Part shown: positions 11,995 to 23,815 of the stretch, in pieces | Position numbering within the stretch: position 1 is the stretch's first letter | How the letters are laid out: each line of letters opens with the position of its first letter | Source: Pezizomycotina sp. ARF18 | Taxonomy: Eukaryota; Ascomycota | Reading direction: 5' to 3' | DNA: 64,000 nt | NCBI GenBank assembly: GCA_002224055.1 | Contig: AZLU01000225.1 | Location: forward strand, 1-64,000 | The notes under the pieces: model-generated | Databases searched by the model: none | What the model was told of the DNA's origin: nothing | What the model saw: only the letters and a program-made list of their open reading frames with translations | Program-made: the position numbers and the translations under genes

Positions 11995-13954
11995 TCAATC
12001 AAATCGGACAATAACGAGTTCATCAGGTCGGCAGGCAATCAGCCGTCCGAAGAGATTCAGCGTGCTACCTGGGATGTTCCGGTTTTTGGCGAAGACCATC
12101 CAGCCTGGACCTATGTGGAGGGGGCAGTTGTTGATAGTTGGCGCTGGTATCTCTAGTGTCTCCTGGCCGCCACGAGACTTCGAAGACGACTCGGAAGTTG
12201 TCCGAGCTCGAAAGCTGGTTGCTAAGTCTGCTGAGGATATTGTTGGTATTGAACTGAGCTGACCGGACGCAGCCATCTAAGATTCTCGTCACGCTCGTGG
12301 TAGAGGCATCATCATTACTAGCCGCTTCATCCTGCTCAGCAGGTTCATATTCGGGCACGCTAGCGTAGAGCGTAGATACTAAGTAGGAAAGATTGGTATA
12401 AGAGTCTTTCCAAAAGCCCTCGAAACGTGGGTTTTGCTTCTTGATGGAACATGGGCACAAGCAACACTAAAGTATTTGCTCTGCTCTTCTATGGAAGGCG
12501 CCTCTGCTGGTCTGCTCGCCGAATCACGAGCAGGAGAAGCACGAGAATTAGAAGTGTCCGCTCCAACGAAACAGGTCTCTACCGAGACGTCTTCCACAAC
12601 CGATGGTTCGGAAAAGCGGACCGAGATCTTCCAAAGAGCCATGGTCAAGGGCCGTTCGGTGCTAGGGGTTTGTGAGCGAGCCTCCTCGTAACGACAAACG
12701 AGTTCGGTATAAAGAGTCTCTCCGCCTCGAGTTTTCCTCTCAATTGGGTGGAAAAACTCATACGTGGGTTGAACGAGCCTCAGCGAGACATATTCCTCGA
12801 GAACAGGAGTGGAGAGAACAATCTTCCTTAGACAAGCACCGTTCGAGACGTCGATAATTGGAAACAATGGTGCTTGTATCCAAACCCCACAAAAAGGTAC
12901 TTTCCTGATACGTCGGCCCAAAAGACGATATTTCTCTTTCCCTGAAAGCGTATATTTGACGATAAACGGGACGTCTTTCGCCTTCCAATATGTCGTCGCC
13001 TCGTCCGAAGATGGCAAGGAAGCGATATGATACTTCATTGGGTGCTGGCTGGTAACGTATGCGACGTAATGGCTATTAAGGCAAGATATCGGAGTTCTTC
13101 GTCGGACTTCCAGTAGCATATGACCTTTTGGGAACATGTTAGCCAAAAATATCCAGATATTTTCTGGATTAGAAAGAACGTTACTTACTTTACCAAGCGT
13201 CTGCTCTTCAAGAGATATTACGGCCAGCATTTGTGAAGGGCCAATATCGTGACTCGAATCCGACGATGACTCTGCCGCAGAAGATGAGAGTTTGGTGTCC
13301 ACGCCCTTTGCTCTAGGCGGTGTACAGAATACTGTGGAAACCAGGATATTGGTCGGACGGGCTATTTCGCCACATATAAAGCTATTCCCTTTTGCCGGCA
13401 TCGAAGGAATCCAAATTTTCCATTTACTCCTCTCATCCGACTCTTTGGCGCGAAAACCTTCGTTGAGGCTTCCCAATGCGACGTTCACGTCGGGCCTTTG
13501 GTTCCGCAGGTCATGGATACAAGCTGCGACGACGCTACAGAACGGTCGGTTTTATCTTTCGAGGGACAAGGGGATTGGTATACGAGAAGGTTACCAGCGA
13601 CGCCCCAGGCTCCTGGATCCCCACTTGCAGTACACTTCGCGGCACTAAAGAGTTCAATTTTGGATGGCTTCCGTCTGGTCCATCGGGAATAGCGCGCAAT
13701 GAGCTTGTCGAACTCAACTCTTGATGGTCTGGCGCCTGCGATTCTGGCGCGTCGGGGACAAGCTTCTTCAGAGCAAGGCGGCATAGCTCGTCGTTGGTGA
13801 AAGCCGTATAGAAGTCTTGCGAAACAAATCTTAGGCGGGCAATGTCCAGAATTTCCACATAAGGTACAATCAAACTTAGGATGTCGAATGGTAAGAGAGC
13901 AAGGGTAAGTCCCTTTCCATGGTCCATTATTTCTTGACGCCAATTAGTTCTCAA
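11995..13954 (-). CDS. F-box domain protein (1)
   Basis: Begins MRTNWRQEIMDHGKGLTLAL at 13954. An F-box follows at residues about 18-60 (LPFDILSLIVPYVEILDIAR, then RFVSQDFYTAFTNDELCRLA). F-box proteins recruit substrates to SCF (Skp1-cullin-F-box) ubiquitin ligases. After a joint near 13490-13540 (CSVVAACIHDLRNQRPDVNV), an uninterrupted 369-codon frame runs from 13488 to 12379. It has beta-strand-like content and FMT/CGEIARP-type motifs but no repeat domain I can name. Two more frame changes lead to a C-terminus ending CRPDELVIVRFD at 11995. The total is about 640 residues. The substrate is unknown. The long clean frame shows that indels are less dense here than in TAF5. No intron is obvious. 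Confidence 0.75.
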
Positions 13955-15727
13955 AGCAGGATCACCTCAATTAGAGGTCCTAGCGGAAGGGGATTGACTT
14001 GGAGAAAGACGTTGTATTAAAAATATAAAGAAACAGTCGCAACGATTTCTTTGTTATTGTTGGCGCTTTTGCATATATCGTGGGGTTTTCTACTTATTTT
14101 ACTCTTTACTATTTGCAAGACTTCCGGCGACTTCGCGATGACCATTTTGTCGGGATGGGCTCTCCCTTATATAACTTCAGGGCAATACGAGAGGCCTCAT
14201 CTTCCAAAAATCCAATGGTAAGTGCATGTCACTTCTTTACATAATGGAAATACATTTGCTTTTTTTTTTTTTACAATGCATCTCACGATGTAATAATGTG
14301 AGGGGTGGAGTACTTTTTTGCTCTCTTTCTTGAAAATTAGGAGAAAAAATTTTTCTACTCAAACCTCAGCTTTAGCGTCCTTTTCGCACCTAAACGGATC
14401 CAATAAATTGTAAGCTGTCATGAGATCTATTTCTTGCTATTGCACAAAATGGAAGCAAATTGTGGGGTTCTCCAATAAGAAGTGGAAAAAAAAACAAAAA
14501 AAAGAAAAAAAAAAAAAAAGTTGGCCGGATTTGATTCGAAGGGCTCTCCGAGAAAGAGAACCAGAAGGCTTCCGCGGAACTGGTTTAAGGCACGTTTCCC
14601 ACTGGTAACCCACCTTACCTTGCCCATTCCTCTCACGATCTTCGGGAATTGCCCTAAAAAATGGTCGGCGGACGAGCCTAAAAGTGAATCGAAAAGCTTA
14701 ACGGTAAAAAGAGGGGGGTCGGAGCTTTGGTCGTAAAATGGCGTCTTTTTTGACCAATTCCGCAATATTTCACCGGAAACATGACATTTTTCATGCCCCT
14801 TTTTTGCCTATGAATTCCTTTTTTAGGGCTGCATGAAATAGATGATTCCTTCTAGAGAACCCCGGGGGGGGGGCAAAATTTTGCCGTCGACCCGTCGCTA
14901 TTCTCATTAGAAATATCAATTTGGTAAAAATTTATAAATTATATTTCATTGTTTGACGTTATAATTATTCGTTTTGAGTAAATAATACCCGAGCGAATAA
15001 ACCTTGATATTCTCCTTCGATCAACCGAGTATTCAGACGTACATTAAGTATATCTCCGTGAATTAAGGGAAGCTGAATAGTTCAGCGTTACACTGCGTCT
15101 GGCTCAGGGCTGTTTATATAGACTATTGTAGGCAAAATATTCAGCTATACCTGTGGATGATCGAATCAAAATACTGTCGCTTATCAGACTATGCAAGATA
15201 AACAAGGCCTCACCTTGTCAATCACGACGATATATACTTCGGCTTGGTATAGTAATAATCCGGATATCCTTTACGATCCATTCGGGGCCATTTGTAGGTC
15301 AAGAAGCTCAGCAGCGCCGAGATTTTTAGTTAGTTACACGTTGGTCTTATATTCGTTTCTTTATACCCAAATTGCAGCTGATCGATCAGCCACGAAACGC
15401 ATTTGTTGGACAGCCACCGTGAGCAAATCTGGTATAAATATCTACAATCTACCGGATTATTATTATTATACATCTATATTAATACTATATTATTACATAT
15501 ATGCATAAAGATGATGAGGGAATATTATGAGTGGAGCGGGTGGTTTTTCCTAATAGTAGTTTTTCTTTCTGCTGAGGGTGGAGATTTTATAGTGCTTCTT
15601 CTGAGTGGAGAATCATCTGCTTCCTCTCTTCCTCCAGCTTGCTCCTTCCACCTATCATCACACTCTCGATAGTATTGGCAGGTTAATGTGACATTGCCTA
15701 TGTAATCAGCTGTCGCCCTCTTTCTTC
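13955..15727. other. gene-free stretch between F-box gene 1 and ClpP
   Basis: About 1.8 kb. It contains A-rich tracts at 14480-14520, a G10-type run near 14863-14873, and A/T-rich DNA. Small frames at 14427-14765 (-) and 15191-15508 (+) match nothing I recognise and are partly homopolymer-derived. The promoter of F-box gene 1 should lie immediately right of 13954. Confidence 0.5.
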
Positions 15728-16760
15728 TCATTGCCTCGCTGCCAGTCTTTGTCTTGTCGTCAATATTTCGTCTACCAGTCCCATTTCTAAAGCGTCTTCA
15801 GCGGACATGAAGAGGTCACGTTCCATTATTTTTTCTAAAGAACGGTTAACATTAGTATAAACTCCTATTGGTTTATTCTGTTCTGGTAGCGGATACCAAA
15901 GAGAACGAGGGAGCGAATTCTAGACTACCGATTTCAATGAGCGAGTGCGGCTTCGTAAGGTGCTTCTGGTAGATCTTGTTCAGCGTCTCCGGACACGCAG
16001 GATTCCCGCGTAGCAATGTCCCTACGCACCAAATTCCTCTATTTTAGCAACGCAATCAAAACCCAAAATTGCAATTTTTTTCTCTTCCGTATAATGAAAT
16101 TCGAGTTTTTCTTACGTCGCCTGCCCGTGATAACCCACTCGGCTGGTGCAGCATGATACTCGAGTGCGGCAGCGCGTACGCTCCCCTTTTTACCGCGGGC
16201 CAGCAACAGCGATCCCATGCTTGCCGCCTGGCCGACGCAGATCGTTGAGACGGGGCACTGGATGTAGTTCATAGTGTCGTATATCGCGAGGCGGAGGTGA
16301 CGCTCCCGCCGGGGGAGTTGATATACAGGTGGATGGGCTTGTCCGGGTTGTCGGCCTCGAGGAAGAGCAGCTGCGCACGAGACGGAGGAGAGGTCATCGT
16401 CGACGTGCCCGCTGAGGGTTATTATCCGCTCTTCAGCAGGCGGGAGAAGATGTCGTAGGTGTGCAGCCGCCGGCTAAAAAAAACGATCCCGATCGATGAA
16501 TCTAGCTTTCAATTGTTTTCTTAGACTTGATATAATTCCTCGGTGTATAAATCCTGTGGCTGGGAACTGTATAGGCTTTGGAGGCCCGAGGAACTGACCG
16601 TGTTCTCGTATATGAATGGCATCGGCCAAGTACGAAGCTGGCTTTGTCGAAAACGCCGGCCTTGCGAAACCTTTTGCGAAGCAACGGCAGGAATTGCCGG
16701 CGCGCACATTGCTCTTGCGAGGCTTCTTCTAAGAATCGGCGATCGAATCATGCTTGCCAT
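15728..16760 (-). CDS. clpP: mitochondrial ATP-dependent Clp protease proteolytic subunit
   Basis: Serine peptidase of family S14, forming the proteolytic ring that works with ClpX in the mitochondrial matrix. The start at 16760 gives an arginine-rich, acid-free presequence ([18 protein letters not shown]), fitting mitochondrial import. The mature part begins PMPFIYENT. After an intron come [34 protein letters not shown] and [20 protein letters not shown]. The catalytic serine motif is [11 protein letters not shown] and the catalytic histidine motif is [11 protein letters not shown]. Introns at 16115-16039 and 15928-15835 flank [15 protein letters not shown]. The last exon has [20 protein letters not shown], with the third catalytic residue (Asp) of the ERD motif, and stops at 15728 after RLAARQ. 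Length of about 230-240 residues is normal. Several single-base frame breaks interrupt it. ClpP occurs in Podospora and other filamentous ascomycetes but not in Saccharomyces. Confidence 0.92.
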
Positions 16761-17276
16761 GGCGAATGGGGTTTTTTCTGTCTTTTGTTACACCCGAGGG
16801 CAAGGAAGAAAGCTTGGCTTCGAGGAAGTGGTCGTAAGAAGGTGAACGGCTCTTTTTATAGCTCTGTTTTTCGTTGGGTGAGCTATTGCTTTTTCTGTGT
16901 CGTACCCAGCAGCGACACACCAAAACTACTAATTTTTTGGTCAAGGTAAGCAACAGACATATCGCATACCGAACTATACCCAATCACGCAGTGAAGTAGT
17001 GCAACTCTAGTAAGGTCAGGGTGGACGAATGGCGTTGCTACGTGCAAATAGTGTAGTTGTTTCGGGTACCATTTTTCAATGCAGGAGACGGAGCTATCAG
17101 GCGCCGAGTAACGTTTGTTTCTTGCTAAACATAATTACGTGTAATGAGAACCACAAATCAAATGCAATTTCTATGGATAATTCCAAAACCGAAAAAAGTA
17201 TAAACGAACTCCTCACTCCAAGTGCCGTCTTCGTCACCGTGACTTAAAATCGAACCTCCGCTACTTGTGCTCCACA
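16761..17276. other. ClpP upstream / light-chain downstream region
   Basis: About 0.5 kb. Frames on both strands read through parts of it but show no conserved motif. It should contain the ClpP promoter and the 3' UTR of the light-chain gene. Confidence 0.45.
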
Positions 17277-18061
17277 CTAAGCTTGCCCCTCCGCCGGCTT
17301 CCCCGAGACCGCATCCACGAATTCCCTGTACCTGAATTTCTCCCCTCCCTTCATGCCCATGGCCGGCTTCCTGGACGTCCAACCGCGGCATACCTCTCGA
17401 TATCCGAAGCGTTCATGCCCGTATCCGACAGCGATTCCGCGAGGAGGTCCATGTCGATCTGCCCGTCGTCGTTCTCGTCGAACGCGGCGAAAGCAGAGAG
17501 CAGGTCGTCCCTCGGCGAAAGGTTCGCGAGTGCGTCGACATCACGCTAAGATACGACGCGAGCGAGAACGGCTTCGGCACCAGGTTCAGGTAGTTTGCGA
17601 TCGTTGAAGTGGATGTATCTTGGCCTTAGTATTTTCGATTCCAGGAAAGTTAGAAGGAAAAAGTTCCCCAAAAAATTCTTGCCATGAAAGAAAGGGTTTG
17701 CATACCAAAGCTCGACAGCATGTCTTTAAGATCCTCCGCGTTGATCACTCCGTCACCATCCTTGTCGAGGACGTGGAAGCTCTCCCGGAGCTCTGGATCT
17801 GCCGCTGCGAAAGCTGGTTGAAGTTATTCGATGTGCTCCTGCTCAGAAAGTCGCTGCCTCCCTGCTAAATTCGCCGCTGTTCCTGCCACCAGCACCTCCA
17901 TACCCCCAAAATCATTTCCCCTCGAAGACGGACGGGGCGACGTTGTGCGGGGGAGAGCGAGGTGTACTGTGTGCTACCCTGGCGGAACTGGCGCGTTGGC
18001 GACTGAGTGGGGACGTGTAGCTGAGCGGCGACGGCTTGATCGTCCTCTGTGGTGAAAACAT
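17277..18061 (-). CDS. EF-hand protein, myosin regulatory light chain type
   Basis: Calmodulin-superfamily protein that most resembles fungal myosin regulatory light chains (Rlc1/Cdc4 group), which bind the IQ motifs of type II myosin in the cytokinetic ring. The ATG at 18061 opens a serine/proline/arginine-rich extension (MFSPQRTIKPSPLSYTSPLS). EF-hand 1 reads FHVLDKDGDGVINAEDLKDM, with a full set of loop ligands. An intron at 17705-17625 splits the following glycine codon before QDTSTSTIANYLNLVPKPF. EF-hand 3 reads FAAFDENDDGQIDMDLLAES. The C-terminal stretch FRYREFVDAVSGKPAEGQA ends at a TAG at 17277. Serines and prolines in the extension suggest phosphorylation sites (inference). Calmodulin itself is excluded by the long N-terminal extension and by the missing ligands in the even-numbered hands. 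Confidence 0.8.
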
Positions 18062-18550
18062 CTGGACAAGTGTTGATTTGGTAAGAGCTTGAGCAGGATG
18101 TGACCGTGACAAAGTAGAATCGAGCTCTTCACCTTTCAATCGTTGGATCCTGACAAACAGGAGCAAATTCTAGTGGAGAATCTGACTATCGGGAATAGAA
18201 CGTGAGAGTAATTGGTTCTTAGATGTGTTAGCGACGCGATAATACGTGACTATATGAGTCAAAACACTCGTGCTGGTAGATTTTAGGATTTAGTGGCTCT
18301 ATCCAGAGATCCTTAGCTTTGCTTTAACGAAAGCTTGGTCATAGATAATTTTCTCGGTGGTGCTTGAATGTTTACTCTGTTTGGAATGTGGGGTTGCTAA
18401 GGGCAATAAAGCGGATTATTATTTTTCCGGCGATGTAAATTTTTTATTTTTTATATTTTTTTCGTCGAAGCGAAACCCAAAGACCATCCATATAGCTAGA
18501 AAAAACATCCGTACCACCGAATCAACCAACTCGATTCTATAGATCTCACC
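18062..18550. promoter_or_regulatory. divergent promoter region, light chain (-) / DUF5321 gene (+)
   Basis: 490 bases between two outward-facing starts (18061 on minus, 18551 on plus). It includes a T-rich block at 18418-18460. Both promoters must lie here. No specific factor site can be named. Confidence 0.55.
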
Positions 18551-19437
18551 ATGAGCGTCGTAGGAGATGCTCGCCTCCGCCTCTACAGCGGCCTATCGCG
18601 ATGCGCGTGCTCGCAGCGACTCTGGTGGCGGCCAATTACTCCCGCCGCCAAGCGACCCACAGTATCGCCTCGCCAACCTCCACCACCACCTGCGCTACAG
18701 CTCCTCCTCTTCTCCCCTTCCCAAAATCCTGCAACCGTCGCTATGGAAATCCGCGCTGCCGAAGTTCCTCAGAAAACGTACAGAAGAGAGCGACGAGAGT
18801 ACGACGGCAAAGAAAGCGGCGAAACCGTGGAATCCGGCGACGTTCTTCATCGTGATGTCGATACTGATCGGTTCGCAGGCGATAAACACGATCGCGCTAC
18901 GGAACGAGAGGGATGTTTTCATGCGCAGGGCTGATCAGCGGATATTAGCGCTAAAAGAGGTCATTAATAAGGTGCACGAAGGGTGTGGTTGCCGGACGGA
19001 CCGGAGGTTAAGAAGGTGCTACGGAGAGGGTTGAACGACGAACCGTTGACGGACGAGGATTGGGAAGCTAGTATGCGTTCCTTTCTATATCTTCACTTAT
19101 GGGATTATTACTAGAAGATGGCTAACGTGATGTACCAAAATTACACAGCTCTAAAAGAAATCGAGGAAGAAGAGTTGGAATGGCAGACAAAGCAAAGAAG
19201 AGGCGGCGGTGTGGAGCAAGAAGCCTACGAAAAGGACTGAAAGAGGAGCGCAAACGGAGGAAAGGCCGAGAGAAAGAACAAGCGGAGCTAGAGAGGCAGG
19301 GTCCTCTACCTTTCGATCCGCCGCCTTATACGCCAGACTACAGGACTCCGCCATCGTCGAAGAAGCTTCCCACCTCTGAGGACCAACCACCAAAGCCCCC
19401 GTCTGGTCCACGTAGCGCAAAGGATTATTTTGGATAA
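18551..19437 (+). CDS. DUF5321-family protein, probably mitochondrial membrane
   Basis: Resembles the fungal family of unknown function DUF5321. The N-terminus is rich in Arg, Ser and Ala without acidic residues (MLASASTAAYRDARARSDSG region), suggesting a mitochondrial presequence. The family core follows: LQPSLWKSALPKFLRKRTEE, then KPWNPATFFIVMSILIGSQA, which holds the single membrane helix, and INTIALRNERDVFMRRADQR with VINKVHEG. An intron at 19071-19148 (GTATGC...ACACAG) joins DEDWEA to LKEIEEEELEWQ. The tail is charged, then proline-rich (PLPFDPPPYTPDYRTPPSSK), and ends KDYFG at about 19435. The ATG at 18551 is one frame off from the core, so the first codons depend on an indel. Function unknown; topology suggests an inner-membrane protein with a charged coiled tail. 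Confidence 0.72.
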
Positions 19438-19731
19438 AGCACGAATTACAAGATCGATTGTGTGGTATAATTTTGAATTCGAGTTGCAAAGCTCCAAAGT
19501 TACCTGACTAATGCATGCTATGATAATAATAGGTAAATATTTACTGCTGTAATATACAAAATGCATCTACATATTTCCTTTACTCCAAAAAAAAAGCCTC
19601 CTCCCTTCTTATAAGCTCAATGGCTGCTTGAATTTGACAGACAAAAAAGAAAGGAAAAAAAAAGGAAAGGAATGCCTGCTGGGACTGATGGATCTATGGT
19701 CATGTGGCAACCATAGCCATAGGTATATGGA

Positions 19732-21081
19732 TTATGTTGCTCCGTTCGCTCTGTTCTAGCGCCACTAAGATGTAAAGAGCTTGTATAGCGATTTCTGCAG
19801 TGAGAAGGCGTTAGTAATTTAGGAGCAGACAGGGGGAGCAGGTTTAGTCGTCACTGACCTTTAAATTCGACCGTGAAGGTAGCAGCCGAAGATGAATCCG
19901 CTACTTCTTCAAGCAGAACGTTTCCATTAGACTGCACGGGACTAGCAGTTTGATAAATATGCTGTCTTTGCTTTTCACTAAGCTGCCAAGTCTTTTGCGA
20001 AATTCTTACTTTGAGCACAATCTTGTGCTCCTGATCAATCGCGAGCAGCCTTTCACTGTGAAGAGCGTTTCCGCCGCTGGTTCCGTTGGTTATTGGGCCC
20101 TCTTTCTCTTCAACACCTCTTCAACAGACGCAACCATTGTTTTCGCTTTTCCAGTACCCCCAAGTTCCATGTCGGAGAACAGTTTTTCTACGGATATGCC
20201 ATTTACGGCCCTTTTCCTTTCCGACGAGGCATCTTGCAAAAACGTCCTATTTAACCGTTTATTGCTCTCAAAAATTGTCGTTACATTGGTCAACCGATCG
20301 GCCTTCCGTGAATCAAGCTTAACCAAACTGCCGGAAGAAGAAAGCTTGGCGAAATTGGCCTCCGGATCCAGCTTCACGTTCGCAGAGGGCACTGCTACTT
20401 TGCATGATGACGAAGACCTACATTCCGGCTATCATAAGGCAAACGGGGGCGAAATATCGAGTACAAATCCGACAGCCGCGAATTCTTCCCGTCGTCGGAT
20501 ACTTTGGGTAAGAAATCGTACCACGGCGAACAGCCAGGCAAAAAATCGTCGGCGCGCCAGGCGTAACATCCCGGTAAAAAGTCCGTATCTGAAACTAGCG
20601 CGACTGCTCCGAATTTACCGTCATGGCACCGATAGGGGAAACGATCCTACGGGCATCTTGTCGTCGAGAATGTCCGTCCGTAGGTATTCGCAGTGGTAGT
20701 AAGGCGTGCTTGATTTCAGCTCGGGCGGGAAACACTCGAAGATAAGATTATGCCCATGGCTACTAGTAAAAGCTAGGCCAGCCTCTTGAGCAGGATATGC
20801 TTGATAGCATAAAATCGCCTGGAGGTGCGCGACAGTGTAACGAGCTGTAGGCTCGCGATATTGTGTAGGATTTGTTCCAGCAGCTAGTGCGCGAAATTAT
20901 GGAAATATCCACAAAGTAGGTTAGCGAATGTTGACTTCTCTCTAGTTTGCGGCGTCGCCACATTAATACGAGTTGTTCTCTTGTAATCATTGAAGCACAA
21001 CCGACGTACCTCATTTGGGACTACGCTCAACCCTGCAAGCGAGATCTCTCCTTCGTCTGCCGCACTCGAAGAAGGATCCAT
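19732..21081 (-). CDS. F-box domain protein (2)
   Basis: The ATG at 21081 gives MDPSSSAADEGEISLAGLSV followed by VPNE. A 126-base intron (21009-20884) then joins directly to LLEQILHNIASLQLVTLSRT, recreating an F-box core (PNELLEQIL...LSRTSRRFY). Recognisable downstream segments include HGHNLIFECFPPELKSSTPY, GAVALVSDTDFLPGCYAWRA and WYDFLPKVSDDGKNSRLSDL. A charged section near 20390-20090 follows (KLDPEANFAKLSSSGSLVKL ... VASVEEVLKRKRAQ). Close to the end, EVADSSSAATFTVEFKG is joined across an intron at 19858-19795 (GTCAGT, TTACTAAC branch site, CTGCAG) to EIAIQALYILVALEQSGAT and a stop at 19732. The substrate is unknown. Apart from the F-box it does not obviously resemble the other F-box gene in the window. 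Confidence 0.68.
20884..21009 (-). other. intron inside the F-box of gene 2
   Basis: The GTACGT donor after the codons for VVPNE and the CACTAG acceptor before LLEQIL restore the F-box consensus exactly at the joint. Without splicing the motif is not visible. Confidence 0.72.
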
Positions 21082-22526
21082 TGGTTGATTAGTGTCCTTG
21101 TCCGCGAAAAGAGAGAGGAGACTGGGATAGAGAGTGAGAGAGAAGAGGCGAAAGAGATATGATGAGAAGCAGCTACTCTTTATATCTATGTTTGACCTAC
21201 AGTGTCTCTGAACCGGCGGTTAAAATCAAGTGAGCAGGGATTTTAAAGTGAAAAGAAGAGGAGGAGAAGGGGAAGCGATCATCTGTTTAGAAAAGGGAAA
21301 AAAGAGTATGTCTCTCCTGAGTCCGTGGCGCCTGGTTGAGAAAAAAAAAAATCTCATATAATAATAATTTTAAAAAAAAATTATCTAAGCCTTCGGGGAA
21401 GACGGGCAAGCGTCCGCAGCCGCAGTAAGCAAAAAAATCTCCCCCTTTAACGATACAATATAACTGAAATCGAATGTCCATCAACTTGCAATGAACGCCT
21501 CCCAGAAAGAAAAGAAATGCGATCGTTTTTTTTTTTTTTTTTTAAAAAAAAAAATTATCGCTTCATGAATCCTGCATGTTTCCGGAACCGGATCCCGGAC
21601 TCCACCAACACGTAACAGAAATGAAAAGAAGAAAAAGAAAGAAAACCCTGTGCCCTGTTTATGAGAGAATTGACTTGAGTGGTATGATGATATATAGATA
21701 CCAGTATTATAAAAACAAGAAGAATATTCAAACGAATACCTCAAATAGAGTGGTAGTAAGAGTAGTAGCACAAACTAGGAATAAGCTGGCTGCTTTTCTA
21801 ATGAGCTAACTAGAGAATGATGTCGTCCCATCCTTTAGCGAGCGAAGAACGTGGCAAGTCGGACACTATCCCTGGGTGAGCATATCAGACCCGATAGGCG
21901 GGGATTTGGGATTTCGTGTGATATGACGGGGTGCATGGAGCTTGCAGAAATAGCGGGGCAGTATACAATTTGCCTAACGTATCCTCCACTTTGGTTTCTT
22001 CAATCAGCAATAAGCAATACGTAAAGCAATTAAAACGATGATGGAATGCTATTTTACGCACCGGATGTGTTTGCCGTGGCTTCTCTTGTCTTGTAGAACC
22101 AACACCTCCAATGTAATAATAATTGTCGTGATACAAAATTTGCTTCACGAATATCGTACGCTAGTACTAACAGAACTTAAATTACTTAACTAGACGGAAA
22201 GAGGTAAAGTTTCTTCTGAGTTACACCCGGAGAGATAGGGACGATATTTGTTGTTGGTGTTGCTGTACTTTTTTTTTTTTTTTTTTTTTTATTAGTATTT
22301 TGGTGATTCTGTTTCTCGAAGTTTTTTTTTTTTTTAAGTAACAACTTGGTTCCCTCATTTAAATTTCGTGTGCCCCCACCTTCCACATACTTCAAACCTC
22401 TGAATTCACAGTGGCGCCAATTGCCAATCGCTCGTGCTCATCACAGAAAGCAGCTCATTAAGATTGTTTGCTTTATAGCATACCCTTCATCTTTACCACT
22501 TCCATTGACGTTGAACTTCGATCCCA
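21082..22526. promoter_or_regulatory. divergent upstream region, F-box gene 2 (-) / S-formylglutathione hydrolase (+)
   Basis: 1.4 kb between two outward starts. Features include a T-then-A palindromic tract at 21524-21553, T tracts at 22269-22290 and 22322-22335 about 200-260 bases before the plus-strand ATG, and purine-rich DNA at 21100-21160. No gene is supported. The poly(dT) tracts could act as nucleosome-free promoter elements (inference). Confidence 0.5.
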
Positions 22527-23815
22527 ATGGGTAAATTCGAGGTCACCGCAACGCTCGGTAGCTTCGACGGTAAGCTGCTGAAGCTTAAGCACCAATCCAC
22601 CGTCATTGGGCGGGAAATGGCCCTCAATATATGGCTCCCACCGCAGGCGGAAAAAGGAAAGGTCCCCGCGCTGTTCTATCTTTCCGGTCTTACCTGCACC
22701 GGCGACAATTGCGCAGAGAAAGGCTTTTTCCAGCATGGTGCTAGCCAAAAGGGAATTGCGATGATCTATCCGGATACCTCTCCTCGTGCGTTATCCTACT
22801 ATAGTAGAACAAAACACGTTTGAAGCTTTTGTCCAATTTCTGACCGATTTCTTTCCTCAGGCGGCACGGGCTACGATGGCGAAGATGACGCCTGTAAGTT
22901 CAGCAAGCTCCAGCACATGATTTCCGCCGCAAATTAAGCAATATCCTTCTAACCTCTTGCCCTTTCATGCGCAAAGATGATTTCGGTTCTGGCGCGGGTT
23001 CTACCTTGATGCAACCAAAGAGCCGTGGAGTAAATCATACAAGATGTACTCATATATAACGGAAGAACTTCACACCAGCTTGTTTGAAGAATTCCCTCTA
23101 GACAAGGAGAGGATCAGCATAACTGGACACTCGATGGGCGGTCACGGAGCCCTGACCCTGGTATCGCCTCAAGCCATTATCCGAAATTGCCTCGAAAGCC
23201 AGCTGACCTTTTTTTTTTTTTTTTGTCTAGTTCTTGAAGAATCCTGGAAATACAAGAGCGTGAGCGCCTTCGCTCCAATTGCGAACCCTATCAATTGCCA
23301 ATGGGGTGAGTTCTGTGCATTCCTTAAAACTACGATTTTCACATTATTATGATCATTTTGGCTAAATTGATTATGCTCAAACTTCCTCAGGCCAGAAGGC
23401 GTTCACTGGCTATCTCGGCGACGATAAGGAAAGTGGAAAGAGTATGACGCAACCGAGCTCGTTAAGAAGTGGAAAGGACCTCTAGAAGTTCTCATCGACG
23501 TGGTATGTAAGGACAAATCCGACGAATAATGACTTCTTGCTTAACAATCTTCTACAGGAACGGCGGATGCTTCTACAAGCAGGGCCAATTGCTGCCTGAA
23601 AACTTCGTGGAGGCTGCCAAAAATGCTGGCGTGGGGGACGGGTACAACTGAGGTTCCATGAGGTCGGTAGCCTGTTTTGCCGTCAGGCGGTTGCTCCGAG
23701 AAGGGTATCCATGCTAACTGCAGTGCTTGCTTGATAGGGCTACGATCACGTGTATTATTTTGTGTCATCGTTCTCGACCGATCACACCGAGTACCATGCT
23801 AAATATCTCCTCTAG
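22527..23815 (+). CDS. S-formylglutathione hydrolase (esterase D family)
   Basis: Hydrolyses S-formylglutathione to formate and glutathione, the last glutathione-dependent step of formaldehyde detoxification in the cytosol. It starts [20 protein letters not shown]. The alpha/beta-hydrolase core includes [20 protein letters not shown], the nucleophile elbow [13 protein letters not shown] and [20 protein letters not shown]. The histidine segment [19 protein letters not shown] comes next, and the protein ends EYHAKYLL with TAG at 23813-23815. Introns deduced from the protein: about 22786-22860, about 22893-22978, 23161-23230 (with a T tract), 23306-23390, 23503-23557 and 23663-23737. About 285 residues is the normal length. 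Few indels are needed (for example near 23440), so this is one of the better preserved genes. Confidence 0.95.

Noticed and set aside
14427-15508. Frames of about 105-112 codons between F-box gene 1 and ClpP
   Set aside because: Partly poly-phenylalanine from a T/A tract and otherwise without recognisable motifs.
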